Counted from the stretch's first letter, positions 40,906-50,507 are shown. The stretch: DNA of 64,000 bases from Kribbella antibiotica (GCF_004349055.1 NZ_SMKX01000037.1:1-64000); one strand, 5' to 3'. Notes: generated by a model from the letters alone, not told the origin. Numbers and translations are program-made.

Positions 40906-41883
40906 ATGCGTAATCTTCGGCCTCAGGGTCTGATTGGTACGGCGGTTGTTCTCGCGCTGGCGGTGGTCGGGCTGGCGGGCTGTGGCGGAGGCGACAAGGA
41001 TGGCGTCTCCGGCGCGGCATTCTCGAAGGTCGACACCAAGTTCGGCGAGGTGACGATCCCGAGCGAGCCGAAGCGCGTTGTCGCGCTGGGTTGGGGCGAT
41101 GCCGAGACTGCCTTGGCGCTCGGCGTGCAGCCGGTGGGTGCCAGCGACTGGCTCGCGTTCGGTGGCGAGGGCCTCGGGCCGTGGGTGACCGTGAAATACC
41201 AGCAGGCGCCGCAGAAGATCGGGACGCTGGAGCCGGAGTTCGAGAAGATCGCTGCGTTGAAGCCGGACCTCATCCTGGACACGAAGTCGAGTGGCGACCA
41301 GGAGCGGTACGACACGTTGAAGGCGATCGCCCCGACTGTCGGCGTACCGACTGGTGGGGACGCCTACAAGGTGTCGTGGGAGAAGCAGACTGAGATGGTC
41401 GCCGCGGCGCTGGGTCGGGTGGATCAGGGCAAGCAGCTGATCGCCGACACCAAGACGCGGTTCGCCAAGACTGTTGCCGAGCACCCCGAGTTCAAGGGCA
41501 AGACGATCACCCTCGGCTCGCGGACCAGCGATGGGTACGGCGCGTACACCGCCGGGACCGGTCGGGTCGACTTCGTTCAGCGGCTGGGATTCACGAACAA
41601 CCCGAAGGTGGAGGCCAAGGCCACCGAGGGGTTCTCGATCAAGGTGTCGCAGGAGCAGCTCGATCTGCTGGACGCCGATCTCACCGTGATGGCGCCGATC
41701 GGCGTCGATGCCAGCAAAATCACCGATGACCCGCTGTTTCAGAAGGTCCCGTCGGTGAAGGCCGGCCACGTCGTCGTCTTCAACGACAAGACCCTGAGCA
41801 GCGCCTTCGCGACCGACTCGATCCTGTCGATCGGCTACGCGCTGGACAAGGTCGTTCCGCTGTTCGCGGCCGCCCTGCGCTAG
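40906..41883 (+). CDS. iron-siderophore ABC transporter substrate-binding lipoprotein
   Basis: A 325-residue FecB/PeriplasBP_2-type protein. Lipobox VGLAGCGGG; then EPKRVVALGWGDAETALALGVQPVG, which is the family signature, and IAALKPDLILDT. It binds ferric siderophores for uptake. Only five bases separate the ATG from the iron box. No permease or ATPase lies beside it; the gene is followed by a convergent TetR gene, so it must use a transporter encoded elsewhere. Confidence 0.88.
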   Translation: MRNLRPQGLIGTAVVLALAVVGLAGCGGGDKDGVSGAAFSKVDTKFGEVTIPSEPKRVVALGWGDAETALALGVQPVGASDWLAFGGEGLGPWVTVKYQQAPQKIGTLEPEFEKIAALKPDLILDTKSSGDQERYDTLKAIAPTVGVPTGGDAYKVSWEKQTEMVAAALGRVDQGKQLIADTKTRFAKTVAEHPEFKGKTITLGSRTSDGYGAYTAGTGRVDFVQRLGFTNNPKVEAKATEGFSIKVSQEQLDLLDADLTVMAPIGVDASKITDDPLFQKVPSVKAGHVVVFNDKTLSSAFATDSILSIGYALDKVVPLFAAALR

Positions 41884-42500
41884 CCTCGCGCCGCCTCGTC
41901 CTGCAGGCCGAGTGCGGTGCTAAGTGTGTTGGCCCACCAGGTTCGCTGGGGGCCAGGTCGCTTTGCTGCGGCCTCGCTGACTCCTGCGCTGCGGCGGAAG
42001 GCAGCGCCGTACGTGGCGTCGAGTGCGAGTGCCTGGTGGAGTGCGGCCACGGCCAGGCGGGTGTCACTCAGTGGTGCCGGCCGGCCGGCCCGAGTCCGGG
42101 CAGCGTGCAGGATCTGGACGACCGGCTCCAGGAATCCGACGCCCGGGTCTTCCCAGCCGGCTGCGTGGAGTGCGACGGCGAGTTCGGCGTAACCCTGGTC
42201 GTAGACGCGGGCGATGGTCCGGATCAGGTCGTTGATGTCGGCCTGGCCGTCTGCCCAGCTGGCAACCGCCTGTTCGACTGCATCGCGGATCCGGCGACCG
42301 CCATGGCGTAGGAGTGCGACGAGCAGGTCCTGGCGGCTGCCGAAATGGTGCGCGACGCCGGCGTCGGTCATGCCGATCCGCTTGCCGACGGCGCGGACGC
42401 TGACGGCCTCGAGCCCGCCGTCGATGAGGAGTTCCTCGGCTGCTTGCAGGATTGCCCGGCGTGACTCCTCCGGGGCTCTGCGAATTCGAGTGGACGCCAT
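41880..42500 (-). CDS. TetR-family transcriptional regulator
   Basis: A 206-residue protein with an N-terminal helix-turn-helix (LEAVSVRAVGKRIGMTDAGVAHHFGSRQDLL) and an unassigned helical ligand domain. Its stop overlaps that of the siderophore-binding gene. No divergent partner is present, so the target is not evident from context. Confidence 0.85.
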   Translation of the reverse strand: MASTRIRRAPEESRRAILQAAEELLIDGGLEAVSVRAVGKRIGMTDAGVAHHFGSRQDLLVALLRHGGRRIRDAVEQAVASWADGQADINDLIRTIARVYDQGYAELAVALHAAGWEDPGVGFLEPVVQILHAARTRAGRPAPLSDTRLAVAALHQALALDATYGAAFRRSAGVSEAAAKRPGPQRTWWANTLSTALGLQDEAARG

Positions 42501-42591
42501 AGACCAGAGATCCTAGTTGCTGTGTCTGGGCTTGCCCGCTAGTCCTTGCGGCCGGTGCCGGCGAGGCCCAGACCAAGTCCGATCACGGCTG

Positions 42592-43452
42592 TCAGCTGTA
42601 TTCGTACTTGCCGTACACGGAGACCGTCGTACCGATCGGGGTGTCGGCGAAGATCTGGTTGATCTGGGGTCGCAGGACGCGCACGCAGCGGTGACTTGCC
42701 GGGTACGGCTTGATCAGCGAGTTGACGCGCGATCCGTGCAGCGCGATCCCCGGACGATCCTTGAGGAAGTAGATCGAGTCGTACATGTAGGCGTCGTCGT
42801 ACAGGCTGCTCTCGTGCGCACCGGCCCACTTGCGCCAGACCTTGCCGGTGCGGTTCGGGGTGTCGTACCCGGGAGCGCCGGTCGAGATCCAGACGATCCG
42901 CTTGTACTGCTTGTTGACGATTTGGTACAGGATCTGGCAGGTCTTGTTGACGTAGATCCCGTCCGCGCGGGTCGGTGTCGGCTTCGCGGTCGCGTTGATG
43001 ACCGAGTAGGCCTCGTCCAGCGTCAGACCCTTGCGGGTGATCGGCATGCCGTTCGTCTCGCGCCAAGCACACAACGCCTGCCGGGCTCGCACGGTTATGT
43101 CGCCGTCGGGATCGCCGACCGGGTAGCCGAGCTTGTCCAGCTTCTGCTCCACCTTCAACGCGTAGTACTGCGCGTTGTGCGGATTCGTCGGCCTGGTCGT
43201 GGGCTTCGTCGTGGGCTTGGCGGTAGGTGTCGTCGTCGGCTTGATCGTTGGCGGCGCGGTCGGTTGCGCGGTCGGCTTGGAGGTTGCTGACGGAGTGCCG
43301 GCCGGGGGAGTGCTGGTGCTCGGCGTGCTGGGAGTGGTGCTGGTCGTCGGCGTCCCCGACGGGCTCGACTCGCTGGCCGCCACATCGGAACACCCGGCAA
43401 CCAGCAGCGACACCACAACGGCAGCAGCCACGACACCATGTCGACGAGACAT
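42592..43452 (-). CDS. L,D-transpeptidase lipoprotein (YkuD domain)
   Basis: A 286-residue lipoprotein. Lipobox LLVAGCSD, a long Thr/Pro-rich linker (about residues 30-90), a peptidoglycan-binding-like segment (KVEQKLDKLGYPVGDPDG), then the YkuD domain with LHGS and the catalytic Cys in SHRCVRVL. The usual SHGCVR has Arg in place of Gly, so activity should be checked. It cross-links peptidoglycan 3-3. ATG 43452 has GGGAGAGGGG upstream. Confidence 0.85.
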   Translation of the reverse strand: MSRRHGVVAAAVVVSLLVAGCSDVAASESSPSGTPTTSTTPSTPSTSTPPAGTPSATSKPTAQPTAPPTIKPTTTPTAKPTTKPTTRPTNPHNAQYYALKVEQKLDKLGYPVGDPDGDITVRARQALCAWRETNGMPITRKGLTLDEAYSVINATAKPTPTRADGIYVNKTCQILYQIVNKQYKRIVWISTGAPGYDTPNRTGKVWRKWAGAHESSLYDDAYMYDSIYFLKDRPGIALHGSRVNSLIKPYPASHRCVRVLRPQINQIFADTPIGTTVSVYGKYEYS

Positions 43453-43591
43453 GATTCCCCTCTCCCTCGAGCACCTCAACGGTCGCAGAGACACGCCCAG
43501 TGAGCGCGCAGCGACCCGCCGAGACTAAGGCTGCGGGGGAGTCAACCTCATACCCTGACCGGTCCCGTCACCGAACCGTTGTCAAGCGCCG

Positions 43592-44005
43592 TCAGAGACC
43601 GAGGTCGCGCAGAAACTCCGGCTTGTAGGCCTGCAGGACGACGTACCGGGGGTCCGGCACCTCCATGCCCGCGTTCTTCGCCTCGTCACTGGCCTCGTCG
43701 TGCGCACCCACCGGCACGCTCGGATCCGTCCACTCCTGCTCGGAGGCATTCCACCGAGTCACCGTGTACGTCGCCGTCAGATTGTCCCCGGCAACAAGCT
43801 CCTTGGCGGTCCGCTCAGCCTCCTGCGCATCCGCAAGCGTCTGCGTGTACAGCAGCATCCGGTTCCCGTCGCGCGTCACCGTGACCTGGCTCCCGAGCCG
43901 CTTGCGCGCATCGTCATCCAGATCCAGCGCCCGCACCCGATCCCAGAACGTCAACCCGTGCTCGTCATTGCCCAGCACGACCTCAACCCGAAACTCATCC
44001 GCCAT
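43592..44005 (-). CDS. hypothetical protein
   Basis: A 137-residue acidic soluble protein of unknown family, with two alpha/beta segments (VTRDGNRMLLYTQTLADAQEAERTAKEL) that look like a small ferredoxin-like fold. The ATG was chosen because AGGG lies seven bases upstream; a GTG two codons earlier is possible. Its start overlaps the 3' end of the SEC-C gene. Confidence 0.6.
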   Translation of the reverse strand: MADEFRVEVVLGNDEHGLTFWDRVRALDLDDDARKRLGSQVTVTRDGNRMLLYTQTLADAQEAERTAKELVAGDNLTATYTVTRWNASEQEWTDPSVPVGAHDEASDEAKNAGMEVPDPRYVVLQAYKPEFLRDLGL

Positions 44006-44007
44006 GC

Positions 44008-44712
44008 TCACACCCTACAGACAGCCAGCTCTGCTCCTTCCCGCAACCGGGCAGGCCCCCAAGCCAAACTGCCCTCCGCCAACACCTCCCCACCACAACA
44101 CCGCTTGTATCGCACGCCTGAGTCACACCAGCACCCCTGATTACGGGCAGGCGGCCAAGCAACCGTCGTCGCGCCGCCGTCCGTGCACTCCAAAGTCCGC
44201 TGCACGACGGCGACGCCGCCGCCCCCGCACGTGCGCAAAGCGCGCTCCACCTCTCGGTAGTAGTCGGCGATGCTGTCGGAGGTGATGCGCTGAGGCCATC
44301 GTTCCAGCGCGAGCAGCAGTTCCGACCGGCTCCAAACCTCAACCTGTCCTTCTTCCACCTTCGGGGCTCGCAACGCATCGAGAACATCGAAGTACCGATC
44401 GACTCGCTCGACCGCCCCGGCCACCGCCAACCGGTCGGTGCTGTCCAACGCGATCCCCAGCGCCCACCTTGCCCGGCGCCGACCGCTCACGAGCACCGAT
44501 CCCCAGAACGAACAGATCTCCTCCGGGCTCAGCCCGTCGAGCGCACGGGTGTACGAGATCAGTGCCCCCATGTGGTCGCCGCGCTCCTCATGTCGCACGG
44601 AAGGTCGCCACCGATCAAGCGCAGGCTCCAAGGCAAGCATCCGCTGGAACGTGCGCAGTTCCTCATCCTCGTCGTAGCAGTCGAAGTCGTCGTCTGTCTG
44701 TAAGTCATCCAT
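44008..44712 (-). CDS. SEC-C motif protein
   Basis: A 234-residue protein. The C-terminal zinc-binding SEC-C motif reads NQGCWCDSGVRYKRCCG (C-x-C-x8-C-C). The rest is helical and unassigned, with a strongly acidic N-terminus. SEC-C modules occur in SecA and in many small proteins of unknown role. It precedes the 137-residue gene with overlapping ends. Confidence 0.7.
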   Translation of the reverse strand: MDDLQTDDDFDCYDEDEELRTFQRMLALEPALDRWRPSVRHEERGDHMGALISYTRALDGLSPEEICSFWGSVLVSGRRRARWALGIALDSTDRLAVAGAVERVDRYFDVLDALRAPKVEEGQVEVWSRSELLLALERWPQRITSDSIADYYREVERALRTCGGGGVAVVQRTLECTDGGATTVAWPPARNQGCWCDSGVRYKRCCGGEVLAEGSLAWGPARLREGAELAVCRV

Positions 44713-44830
44713 GCCTGGAACATATGGAGATCACCACCCCGTCCAGCCGATGAGTTTGAACCTGTGGATAACTCCAGCGACAATCTGCACAGGAGAATCT
44801 GCTTGTATCGATCGACTAGAGTTCTTAGTC

Positions 44831-45718
44831 ATGGAGCTCAGGCACTTGGAACACTTCGTGGCCGTCGCCGAGCAGAAGCACTTCACGCGGGCGGCTGAGG
44901 CGATGTCCATCTCGCAGTCGGGCCTGTCCGCGTCGATCCGGGCGCTCGAGCGTGAGCTCCGGGCCTCCCTCTTCGTTCGCAACACCCGCAGCGTCGAGCT
45001 CACCGAGGCGGGACGCGCGCTCCTGTGCGAAGGCCGCCGTACCCTCGCTGCCGCCGAAGCCGCTCGTGACGCGGTCGCCGCCGTACAGGGTCTGCTCCGC
45101 GGCCACCTCAGCGTCGGGCTCGAACAGTGCCTCGGCGTCGTCGACGTACCCGCCGTACTGGCGAAGTTCCGCTCCGCCTACCCGGGCGTCGAGATCGAGG
45201 TCCGTCAAGGCGGCTCAACCCCCATGCTCGACGAGCTAGCCTCCGGCCGCCTCGACCTGGCCTTCGTCGCCACCTCCGGCGACCCCGTCGACGGCCTGGA
45301 CCTCCGCCCGCTCTCCCGCGAGCCCATGGTCGTCGTCTGTGCCCCGGATCACCGCCTGGCCAACGGCAAGCCGGTCTCCCTGGACGATCTGGCAGGCGAA
45401 TCCTTCGTCGACTTCGACCCGACCTGGGGCGCCCGCACCATCTCCGACCGAGCCTTCGCGGCCGCCGGCGTCGCTCATCCGGTCACGATCGAGGTGAACG
45501 ACGTACACACCCTCTTGGCACTGGTCGCCCACAACCTGGGCGTAGCGCTGGTCCCCGAGCGCATTGCGGCCAAGCGCGGCGACCATGTCACGGTCCCGCT
45601 CACCCCAGGCAGCGCCGCCGACTGGCAGGTCTCGGTAGCCGTCCCCACCGGCACCGCCGCCTCCCTGGCCGCCGACGCCCTCCTCGGCATGCTCCCCACC
45701 ACTGCAGTCCACGCCTGA
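44831..45718 (+). CDS. LysR-family transcriptional regulator
   Basis: A 295-residue LysR protein: helix-turn-helix FTRAAEAMSISQSGLSASIRALERELRASLFVRNTRSVELTEAG, then a periplasmic-binding-protein-like effector domain. The ATG beginning MELRHLEHFVAVAE was chosen because all LysR proteins start so; upstream in-frame codons are not conserved in kind. Target unknown. Confidence 0.9.
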   Translation: MELRHLEHFVAVAEQKHFTRAAEAMSISQSGLSASIRALERELRASLFVRNTRSVELTEAGRALLCEGRRTLAAAEAARDAVAAVQGLLRGHLSVGLEQCLGVVDVPAVLAKFRSAYPGVEIEVRQGGSTPMLDELASGRLDLAFVATSGDPVDGLDLRPLSREPMVVVCAPDHRLANGKPVSLDDLAGESFVDFDPTWGARTISDRAFAAAGVAHPVTIEVNDVHTLLALVAHNLGVALVPERIAAKRGDHVTVPLTPGSAADWQVSVAVPTGTAASLAADALLGMLPTTAVHA

Positions 45719-45741
45719 ACGGTCGGCGCTAGGGTTTCAGG

Positions 45742-47196
45742 GTGGCATCCAACCCTGATCCTCGGCCGGTGTCGGCCATCCCGACTGCTCTGATGGACGA
45801 GTTCATGGGCCGTGAGGAGCCACCCCCGTCCCGGCGCGGCCCACGCCGCGACGACGCGGTCACTTATCAGGTGCGGGTTGAGCTCGACGAGACTGAGCCG
45901 CTGTTGTGGCGGCGGCTGGAGCTCGCCTCCGACCTCTACTTGAACGAGATCCACGACATCATCCAGACCGCGTTCGGCTGGACCGACAGTCATCTGCACG
46001 AGTTCGCCTCAGGTGCGGCTTACTACGATCGGACGAGCGAGCACTACCTGTGCCCGTTCCAGGTCGAGGAAGGCGAGACCGGCGTACCGGAGAACGAGGT
46101 GCGCCTCGACGAGGTCCTGGCTCAGCCGGGCGACGAACTCTTCTACCTGTACGACTTCGGCGACGACTGGTTGCACAACCTCAAGCTCGAGTCCGTTCAG
46201 CCGCGGGATGAGTCCGCTCCGCGGGCTATTTGCGTCGGCGGCGAGCTTCCGGGGCCGGGCGAGGATTGCGGCGGGGTAGGCGGCTACGAGCTAATCCGTG
46301 CTGCCATCGATCCGGATCACCCAGATCACGTTGCGGCGGTCGCCGAGTACGTCAGCAGGTACGGCGATGATGCCGATCCGCGCCCCTACGCCCCGACTCC
46401 GTTCGATGCCAAGAGCATCAATCGACAGCTGGTTGCACTCAGCAACAAAGCGGATCTCCCCGGACCGCTCGAAGCCTTCGTCGAAGCGATCCGGCCGCCT
46501 TCCAGCCAACGCGAGTTCGAGCAGTTGCTCGCGGGCGCCGAACTGCACGCACCGATCGAGATCGATGATGAAACGGCAACCCGGATGGTCGCGCCGTACA
46601 CGTGGCTGTTGAACCGCGTCGGTGTGGAGGGTCTCAAGCTGACCAGCGCCGGCTATCTGCAGCCTGAACATGTGAAAGCAGCTATGGCCGAGCTCCATCT
46701 GGGAGACGAGTGGATCGGCATGGGCAACCGTGAGGCCCGGACCCCACCGGTCCTGACGCTGCGGGAGACTGCGCAGGCGATGGGATTGCTGCGCAAACAC
46801 AAGGGTTCGCTCGTCCTCACGCCGCGAGGCCGTGTGCTCCGCCAAGACCCCGTCGCTCTGTGGTGGCACCTGGCCGAGCACATGCCAGTGACATCCAAAG
46901 ACGCCTATGACGTCCAGGCCGGGCTGATTGCCCTGACTGCGGTCGCCGCGCAATCAACCGGCGACCTGGATCAGATCGTCGCGGACTTGCTCAACGCGAT
47001 TGGCTGGCGAGCCGAAGATCTGACTCCGGTCACTGTGTCGATGGCGCGAGCGAGCCTCTGGGACACTCTGGCTGTGCTTCGCCGCACCGGAACTCTGGTC
47101 CACAAGGGCCGACTCCTCAGCGGGCCTGAAGTGCTGACACCGCAAGGCGTCACGTTCGCAAGAGCCGCGCTGCGCACCTGGCCGCGCGCGACCTGA
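45742..47196 (+). CDS. pRiA4b ORF-3-like domain protein
   Basis: A 484-residue protein. Residues about 40-215 match the plasmid pRiA4b ORF-3 family (YQVRVELDETEPLLWRRLEL, HDIIQTAFGWTDSHLHEF, FYLYDFGDDWLHNLKLE, GGYELIRAAI). The C-terminal half (about 240-484) is a separate helical region without recognised domain. The pRiA4b family is common in actinomycete accessory DNA and its biochemical role is not established. Confidence 0.85.
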   Translation: MASNPDPRPVSAIPTALMDEFMGREEPPPSRRGPRRDDAVTYQVRVELDETEPLLWRRLELASDLYLNEIHDIIQTAFGWTDSHLHEFASGAAYYDRTSEHYLCPFQVEEGETGVPENEVRLDEVLAQPGDELFYLYDFGDDWLHNLKLESVQPRDESAPRAICVGGELPGPGEDCGGVGGYELIRAAIDPDHPDHVAAVAEYVSRYGDDADPRPYAPTPFDAKSINRQLVALSNKADLPGPLEAFVEAIRPPSSQREFEQLLAGAELHAPIEIDDETATRMVAPYTWLLNRVGVEGLKLTSAGYLQPEHVKAAMAELHLGDEWIGMGNREARTPPVLTLRETAQAMGLLRKHKGSLVLTPRGRVLRQDPVALWWHLAEHMPVTSKDAYDVQAGLIALTAVAAQSTGDLDQIVADLLNAIGWRAEDLTPVTVSMARASLWDTLAVLRRTGTLVHKGRLLSGPEVLTPQGVTFARAALRTWPRAT

Positions 47197-47203
47197 TACG
47201 AAC

Positions 47204-47234
47204 CGCCGGTACGCCGACTGTCGGCGTACCGGCG
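47204..47234. terminator. bidirectional terminator between convergent genes
   Basis: CGCCGGTACGCCGA and TCGGCGTACCGGCG form a perfect 14-bp stem with loop CTG, lying 7 bases after the plus-strand stop and 7 bases from the minus-strand stop. Confidence 0.75.
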
Positions 47235-47241
47235 AGGGGCT

Positions 47242-48216
47242 TCACCAGGCGTAGTCCTCGGGCGCCGTCTTGTAGCCCGGGAAGATCTCGTCGAGCCGCG
47301 CCAGCGCCTTCTCGTCGAGCTTCACATCAACAGCCCGTACGGCGGACTCCAGCTGCTCCATCGTTCGCGGCCCCACGATCGGTCCGGTCACGGCCGGCTG
47401 GTGCAGCAGCCACGCGAGCGCGACATCGCCCGGCTCATGCCCGAGCTCATCCGCAAACGCCTCGTACTGCTCGATCTGCGGCCGCAGCTTCTCGAGCGCC
47501 TCTTTCGAGCGCCCCTCGAGCCGCCGTACCCCCTGGTTTTCCTTGCGCACAACGCCACCCAGCAGTCCACCCTGCAACGGCGACCACGGAATCACGCCAA
47601 TCCCATACTCCTGCGCCGCCGGCAAAACCTCACGCTCGACATCGCGCGTGATCAGGTTGTAGATCGACTGCTCGCTGACCAGCCCGATGTAGTTCCGCTT
47701 GGCCGCGGCCGCCTGCGCCTGCGCGATGTGCCAACCAGCGAAGTTGCTGCTCCCGGCGTACAGGATCTTGCCCTGCTGTACGGCGACCTCGATCGCCTGC
47801 CAGATCTCTTCCCACGGCGTCGCCCGGTCGATGTGGTGGAACTGGTACAGGTCGACATAGTCGGTCTGCAACCGCTTCAGACTCGCGTCCAGCGAGCGTC
47901 GAATATTGAGCGCCGACAACCGACTCGTGTTCGGCCAGTCCGACTCCATGTCGCCGTACACCTTCGTCGCGAGCACCGTCTTCTCACGGTTCTGCGGGTC
48001 CTTCGCAAACCACTCGCCGACGATTTCTTCAGTCCGCCCCGGGTAGATCGACCGCCCGTACCCGTTCGCAGTGTCGAAGAAGTTGATGCCCTTGTCGTGC
48101 GCGGCATCCATGATCGCGTGCGAGTCCTCCACGCTCGTGTGCGGCCCGAAGTTCATCGTCCCCAATACGATCCGGCTGACCTTCAGTCCCGTCCGTCCAA
48201 GCTGAGTAAAGTCCAT
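47242..48216 (-). CDS. aldo/keto reductase
   Basis: A 324-residue TIM-barrel reductase of the YghZ/YajO-like group. Visible are the catalytic Asp and Tyr (FFDTANGYG), Lys in LATKVYG, His in YQFHHIDRATPWEE and the C-terminal NADPH motif. GAGGAGGTTGGAGG lies upstream of the chosen ATG, and an ORF start twelve codons earlier lacks such a site. Single gene. Confidence 0.9.
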   Translation of the reverse strand: MDFTQLGRTGLKVSRIVLGTMNFGPHTSVEDSHAIMDAAHDKGINFFDTANGYGRSIYPGRTEEIVGEWFAKDPQNREKTVLATKVYGDMESDWPNTSRLSALNIRRSLDASLKRLQTDYVDLYQFHHIDRATPWEEIWQAIEVAVQQGKILYAGSSNFAGWHIAQAQAAAAKRNYIGLVSEQSIYNLITRDVEREVLPAAQEYGIGVIPWSPLQGGLLGGVVRKENQGVRRLEGRSKEALEKLRPQIEQYEAFADELGHEPGDVALAWLLHQPAVTGPIVGPRTMEQLESAVRAVDVKLDEKALARLDEIFPGYKTAPEDYAW

Positions 48217-48295
48217 ACCTCCAACCTCCTCCTCGTTGGCTGACCTGTCCAACAGGAGAATGCACTCAGTTCGATCACCACACGTTCTAAGTGCG

Positions 48296-48733
48296 CTACT
48301 TCCCCGGGGCGAAGACGGGGTGCTTGTCCGTGCTCGCCGTCAACTCATCGTCCGGTACGCCGATGTTCTGGGCGGCCGTCAGCAGCCACTTGCCGTCCTC
48401 CTTGGCCAGGATCCACAACGGCGAGCCCACGTCCGGCCCGTCGGGCGTTTGGTAGATCTGACGCAACTTGACGGCGGCAACGTCAGGGCGGATGAACATC
48501 AGGTGCTCGAGCTCGAACCTGACCGTCGTGTCCTTCATCGCCCCTGGCAGCACCTGGCGGGTGAAGTCCGAGATCGCGTCGCGGCCGTACAGGCGCTTCC
48601 CCCCGCCTGTCGTCCAGATCGCGTCAGACCGGAACAGGTTGAGGAACTCCTCGGGAAGCTCGTTGTTCTGGGCGTGCTCGACCGTGTCGATCACCTGCAT
48701 GATCGCTTCGATTTCTGTCTCTGTTGTGCTCAC
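48296..48733 (-). CDS. SgcJ/EcaC-type SnoaL-like protein
   Basis: A 145-residue cone-fold (NTF2-like) protein. The pattern EAIMQVIDTVEHAQNNELPEEFLNLF, then ATWTTGGGKRLYGRDAI-like and WLLTAAQNIGV near the end fits the SgcJ/EcaC family found in natural-product clusters and as stand-alone proteins. AAGGTGGG precedes the GTG. Function unknown. Confidence 0.75.
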   Translation of the reverse strand: MSTTETEIEAIMQVIDTVEHAQNNELPEEFLNLFRSDAIWTTGGGKRLYGRDAISDFTRQVLPGAMKDTTVRFELEHLMFIRPDVAAVKLRQIYQTPDGPDVGSPLWILAKEDGKWLLTAAQNIGVPDDELTASTDKHPVFAPGK

Positions 48734-48806
48734 CAGCCCACCTTCGTACCTCAACCACGCTTGAGATCAAGAGAGCGCAGTGACCGCCGCGGCTAGGCTC
48801 GTCGCC

Positions 48807-49592
48807 ATGGCGATCACCAGGTTCGACGTCGGCGGCTACAAGCTCGCAGCTGAGATCTCGGGGGAGGGCTCGCCAACGGTCGTCTTCATCTCCGGGGCCG
48901 GCGGTGGCAAAGACTCCTGGACCGCAGCCATCGCGGCCCTTCAGTCTTCGACAACTCTTCTGACCTACGACCGCGCCGGAATCGGCGACAGCGAAACCCC
49001 GGCCGACTCCGCGACGCGCAAACTCGGCGCCTCAGCAGACGAGCTCCACCGCCTACTCGCGGCCACCAACCTCACCGGCCCGTTCATCCTGGTCGGCCAC
49101 TCGTTCGGCGGACTGATCGCCCTGATCTACGCCGCCCAGCGGCCAGAGAACATCGCCGGCCTGATCCTCGTCGATGCCTCCGACGTCCACCTGAGCCTCG
49201 ACATGGACGAACCCCACCTCACCGCCGCCGACGGTGACCGCGAAGACCACCTCACGTACGACGTAGTCGCCAGCGTGGACGAAGTCGACAGGAGCAGACG
49301 CACCCTCGTCGTACCAACTGTCGTCATCGCCAGCCGCGTAGACCGCTGGCTCGAAGAAGACATCGACCTAGACCGCTGGAAACCCTTCGCCCTCACCGAA
49401 CTCGACGCCCGCTGGCAACGCCACCACGAATCCCTAGCCACCGACCTCGGCGCCACCCACAAAGTCGCCCGCCAAGGCGGCCACAACATCCAAGCCGACG
49501 ATCCCACCATCGTCGCTGAATCCATCGACGACGTCATCGCCGCCGCCCGGCTAGTCCATCAAACCGCGCCGCTTGCTCCAGGCAACGACTAG
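48807..49592 (+). CDS. alpha/beta hydrolase, paralogue 1
   Basis: A 261-residue hydrolase: oxyanion region FISGAGGGKDSW, nucleophile elbow GHSFGG and C-terminal GGHNIQ with the catalytic His. It is a clear paralogue of the hydrolase at 53540: both begin with a VGGYKLAAEI segment and share DRAGIGDS or ARAGIGDS, ELHRLLAA and DGDR(E/D)DH. Substrate unknown. Confidence 0.85.
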   Translation: MAITRFDVGGYKLAAEISGEGSPTVVFISGAGGGKDSWTAAIAALQSSTTLLTYDRAGIGDSETPADSATRKLGASADELHRLLAATNLTGPFILVGHSFGGLIALIYAAQRPENIAGLILVDASDVHLSLDMDEPHLTAADGDREDHLTYDVVASVDEVDRSRRTLVVPTVVIASRVDRWLEEDIDLDRWKPFALTELDARWQRHHESLATDLGATHKVARQGGHNIQADDPTIVAESIDDVIAAARLVHQTAPLAPGND

Positions 49593-49787
49593 AAGCGGTA
49601 CCTGCGTAACGCCGTACAGCATGTGAAAAACATAGTGCCGCAACGTTTGCTCCGGGTCGAACGGCAGGAACGGCACACTCACGATCTCTCCACCGATCAG
49701 ATTCAGCTCGCCCCAGAGCAACGTTGCCCAACAGCCAATCGTCGGTCGGGACCCGCCCTCAGCGTCCTTGGCTGGCCGAGTTGCCAT
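49551..49787 (-). pseudogene. possible remnant of a membrane protein gene
   Basis: This frame encodes 78 residues ending in a hydrophobic segment (LLWGELNLIGG, YGVTQVPLLVVAWSKRR), as in the C-terminal end of a larger membrane protein. It overlaps the 3' end of the hydrolase gene and has no ribosome site. It may be the tail of a lost gene or not coding at all. Confidence 0.3.
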
Positions 49788-49824
49788 GGCGCGTGGGAAC
49801 CGATGAGCGCCTAGGGTCGAGGCT

Positions 49825-50454
49825 GTGAACACGAACTGGTCGAAGTGGCACGACGCCTATGCCAACCCGGGCTCAGGACTGGGAGACCGACTCGCCGCTG
49901 TCCGAGCTCAGATTGACCGCCGTCTAGACGAGACCGCCCCGAATCCCGTGCGCGTGGTCAGCGCTTGCGCCGGCGACGGGCGCGACCTGCTCGGTGTTTT
50001 GGCCGGGCGCTCGGATGCCGACCGGGTCACCGCCCTCCTGGTCGAGTACGACGCCGAACTGGCCGCCTGCGCCCGAGAGGATGCCAAGGCATCGCCTGCG
50101 CGGATCGACGTCCGACAGGCCGATGCGGCGCAGAGCGAGGTTTACTCGGACGCCGGCCAGGCCGATCTCGTACTGCTGTGCGGCATCTTCGGCAACGTGA
50201 GCGACGTCGACATCCAGGCGACCGTCGAGGCAGCACCACAGCTCTGCGCGCCAGGGGCCGAAGTCGTCTGGACCCGCCACCGCAACGATCCCGACCTCAC
50301 CCCTTCCATTCGTGGCTGGTTCGCTGACGCCGGCTTCGAGGAGGTCGCCTTCGTCGCGCCGGACGAGGACCAGTGGTCGGTGGGCGTCCACCGCCTCGCC
50401 GCCGCCCCCCGTCCCCTTGAGCTCGGCCGGCACTGGTTCACCTTTATTCGATGA
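49825..50454 (+). CDS. class I SAM-dependent methyltransferase
   Basis: A 209-residue protein. Motif I is the divergent VSACAGDGRD, followed by the acidic VEYDAEL and an LLCGIFGNVSD motif IV. The group includes enzymes acting on small molecules; the methyl acceptor is not known. The GTG overlaps the start of the possible remnant on the other strand. Confidence 0.7.
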   Translation: MNTNWSKWHDAYANPGSGLGDRLAAVRAQIDRRLDETAPNPVRVVSACAGDGRDLLGVLAGRSDADRVTALLVEYDAELAACAREDAKASPARIDVRQADAAQSEVYSDAGQADLVLLCGIFGNVSDVDIQATVEAAPQLCAPGAEVVWTRHRNDPDLTPSIRGWFADAGFEEVAFVAPDEDQWSVGVHRLAAAPRPLELGRHWFTFIR

Positions 50455-50507
50455 CCGCCACTTGTGTTCTTAGTGCAGGGCAACTGACCGATCCGATCGC
50501 CGCCCGA

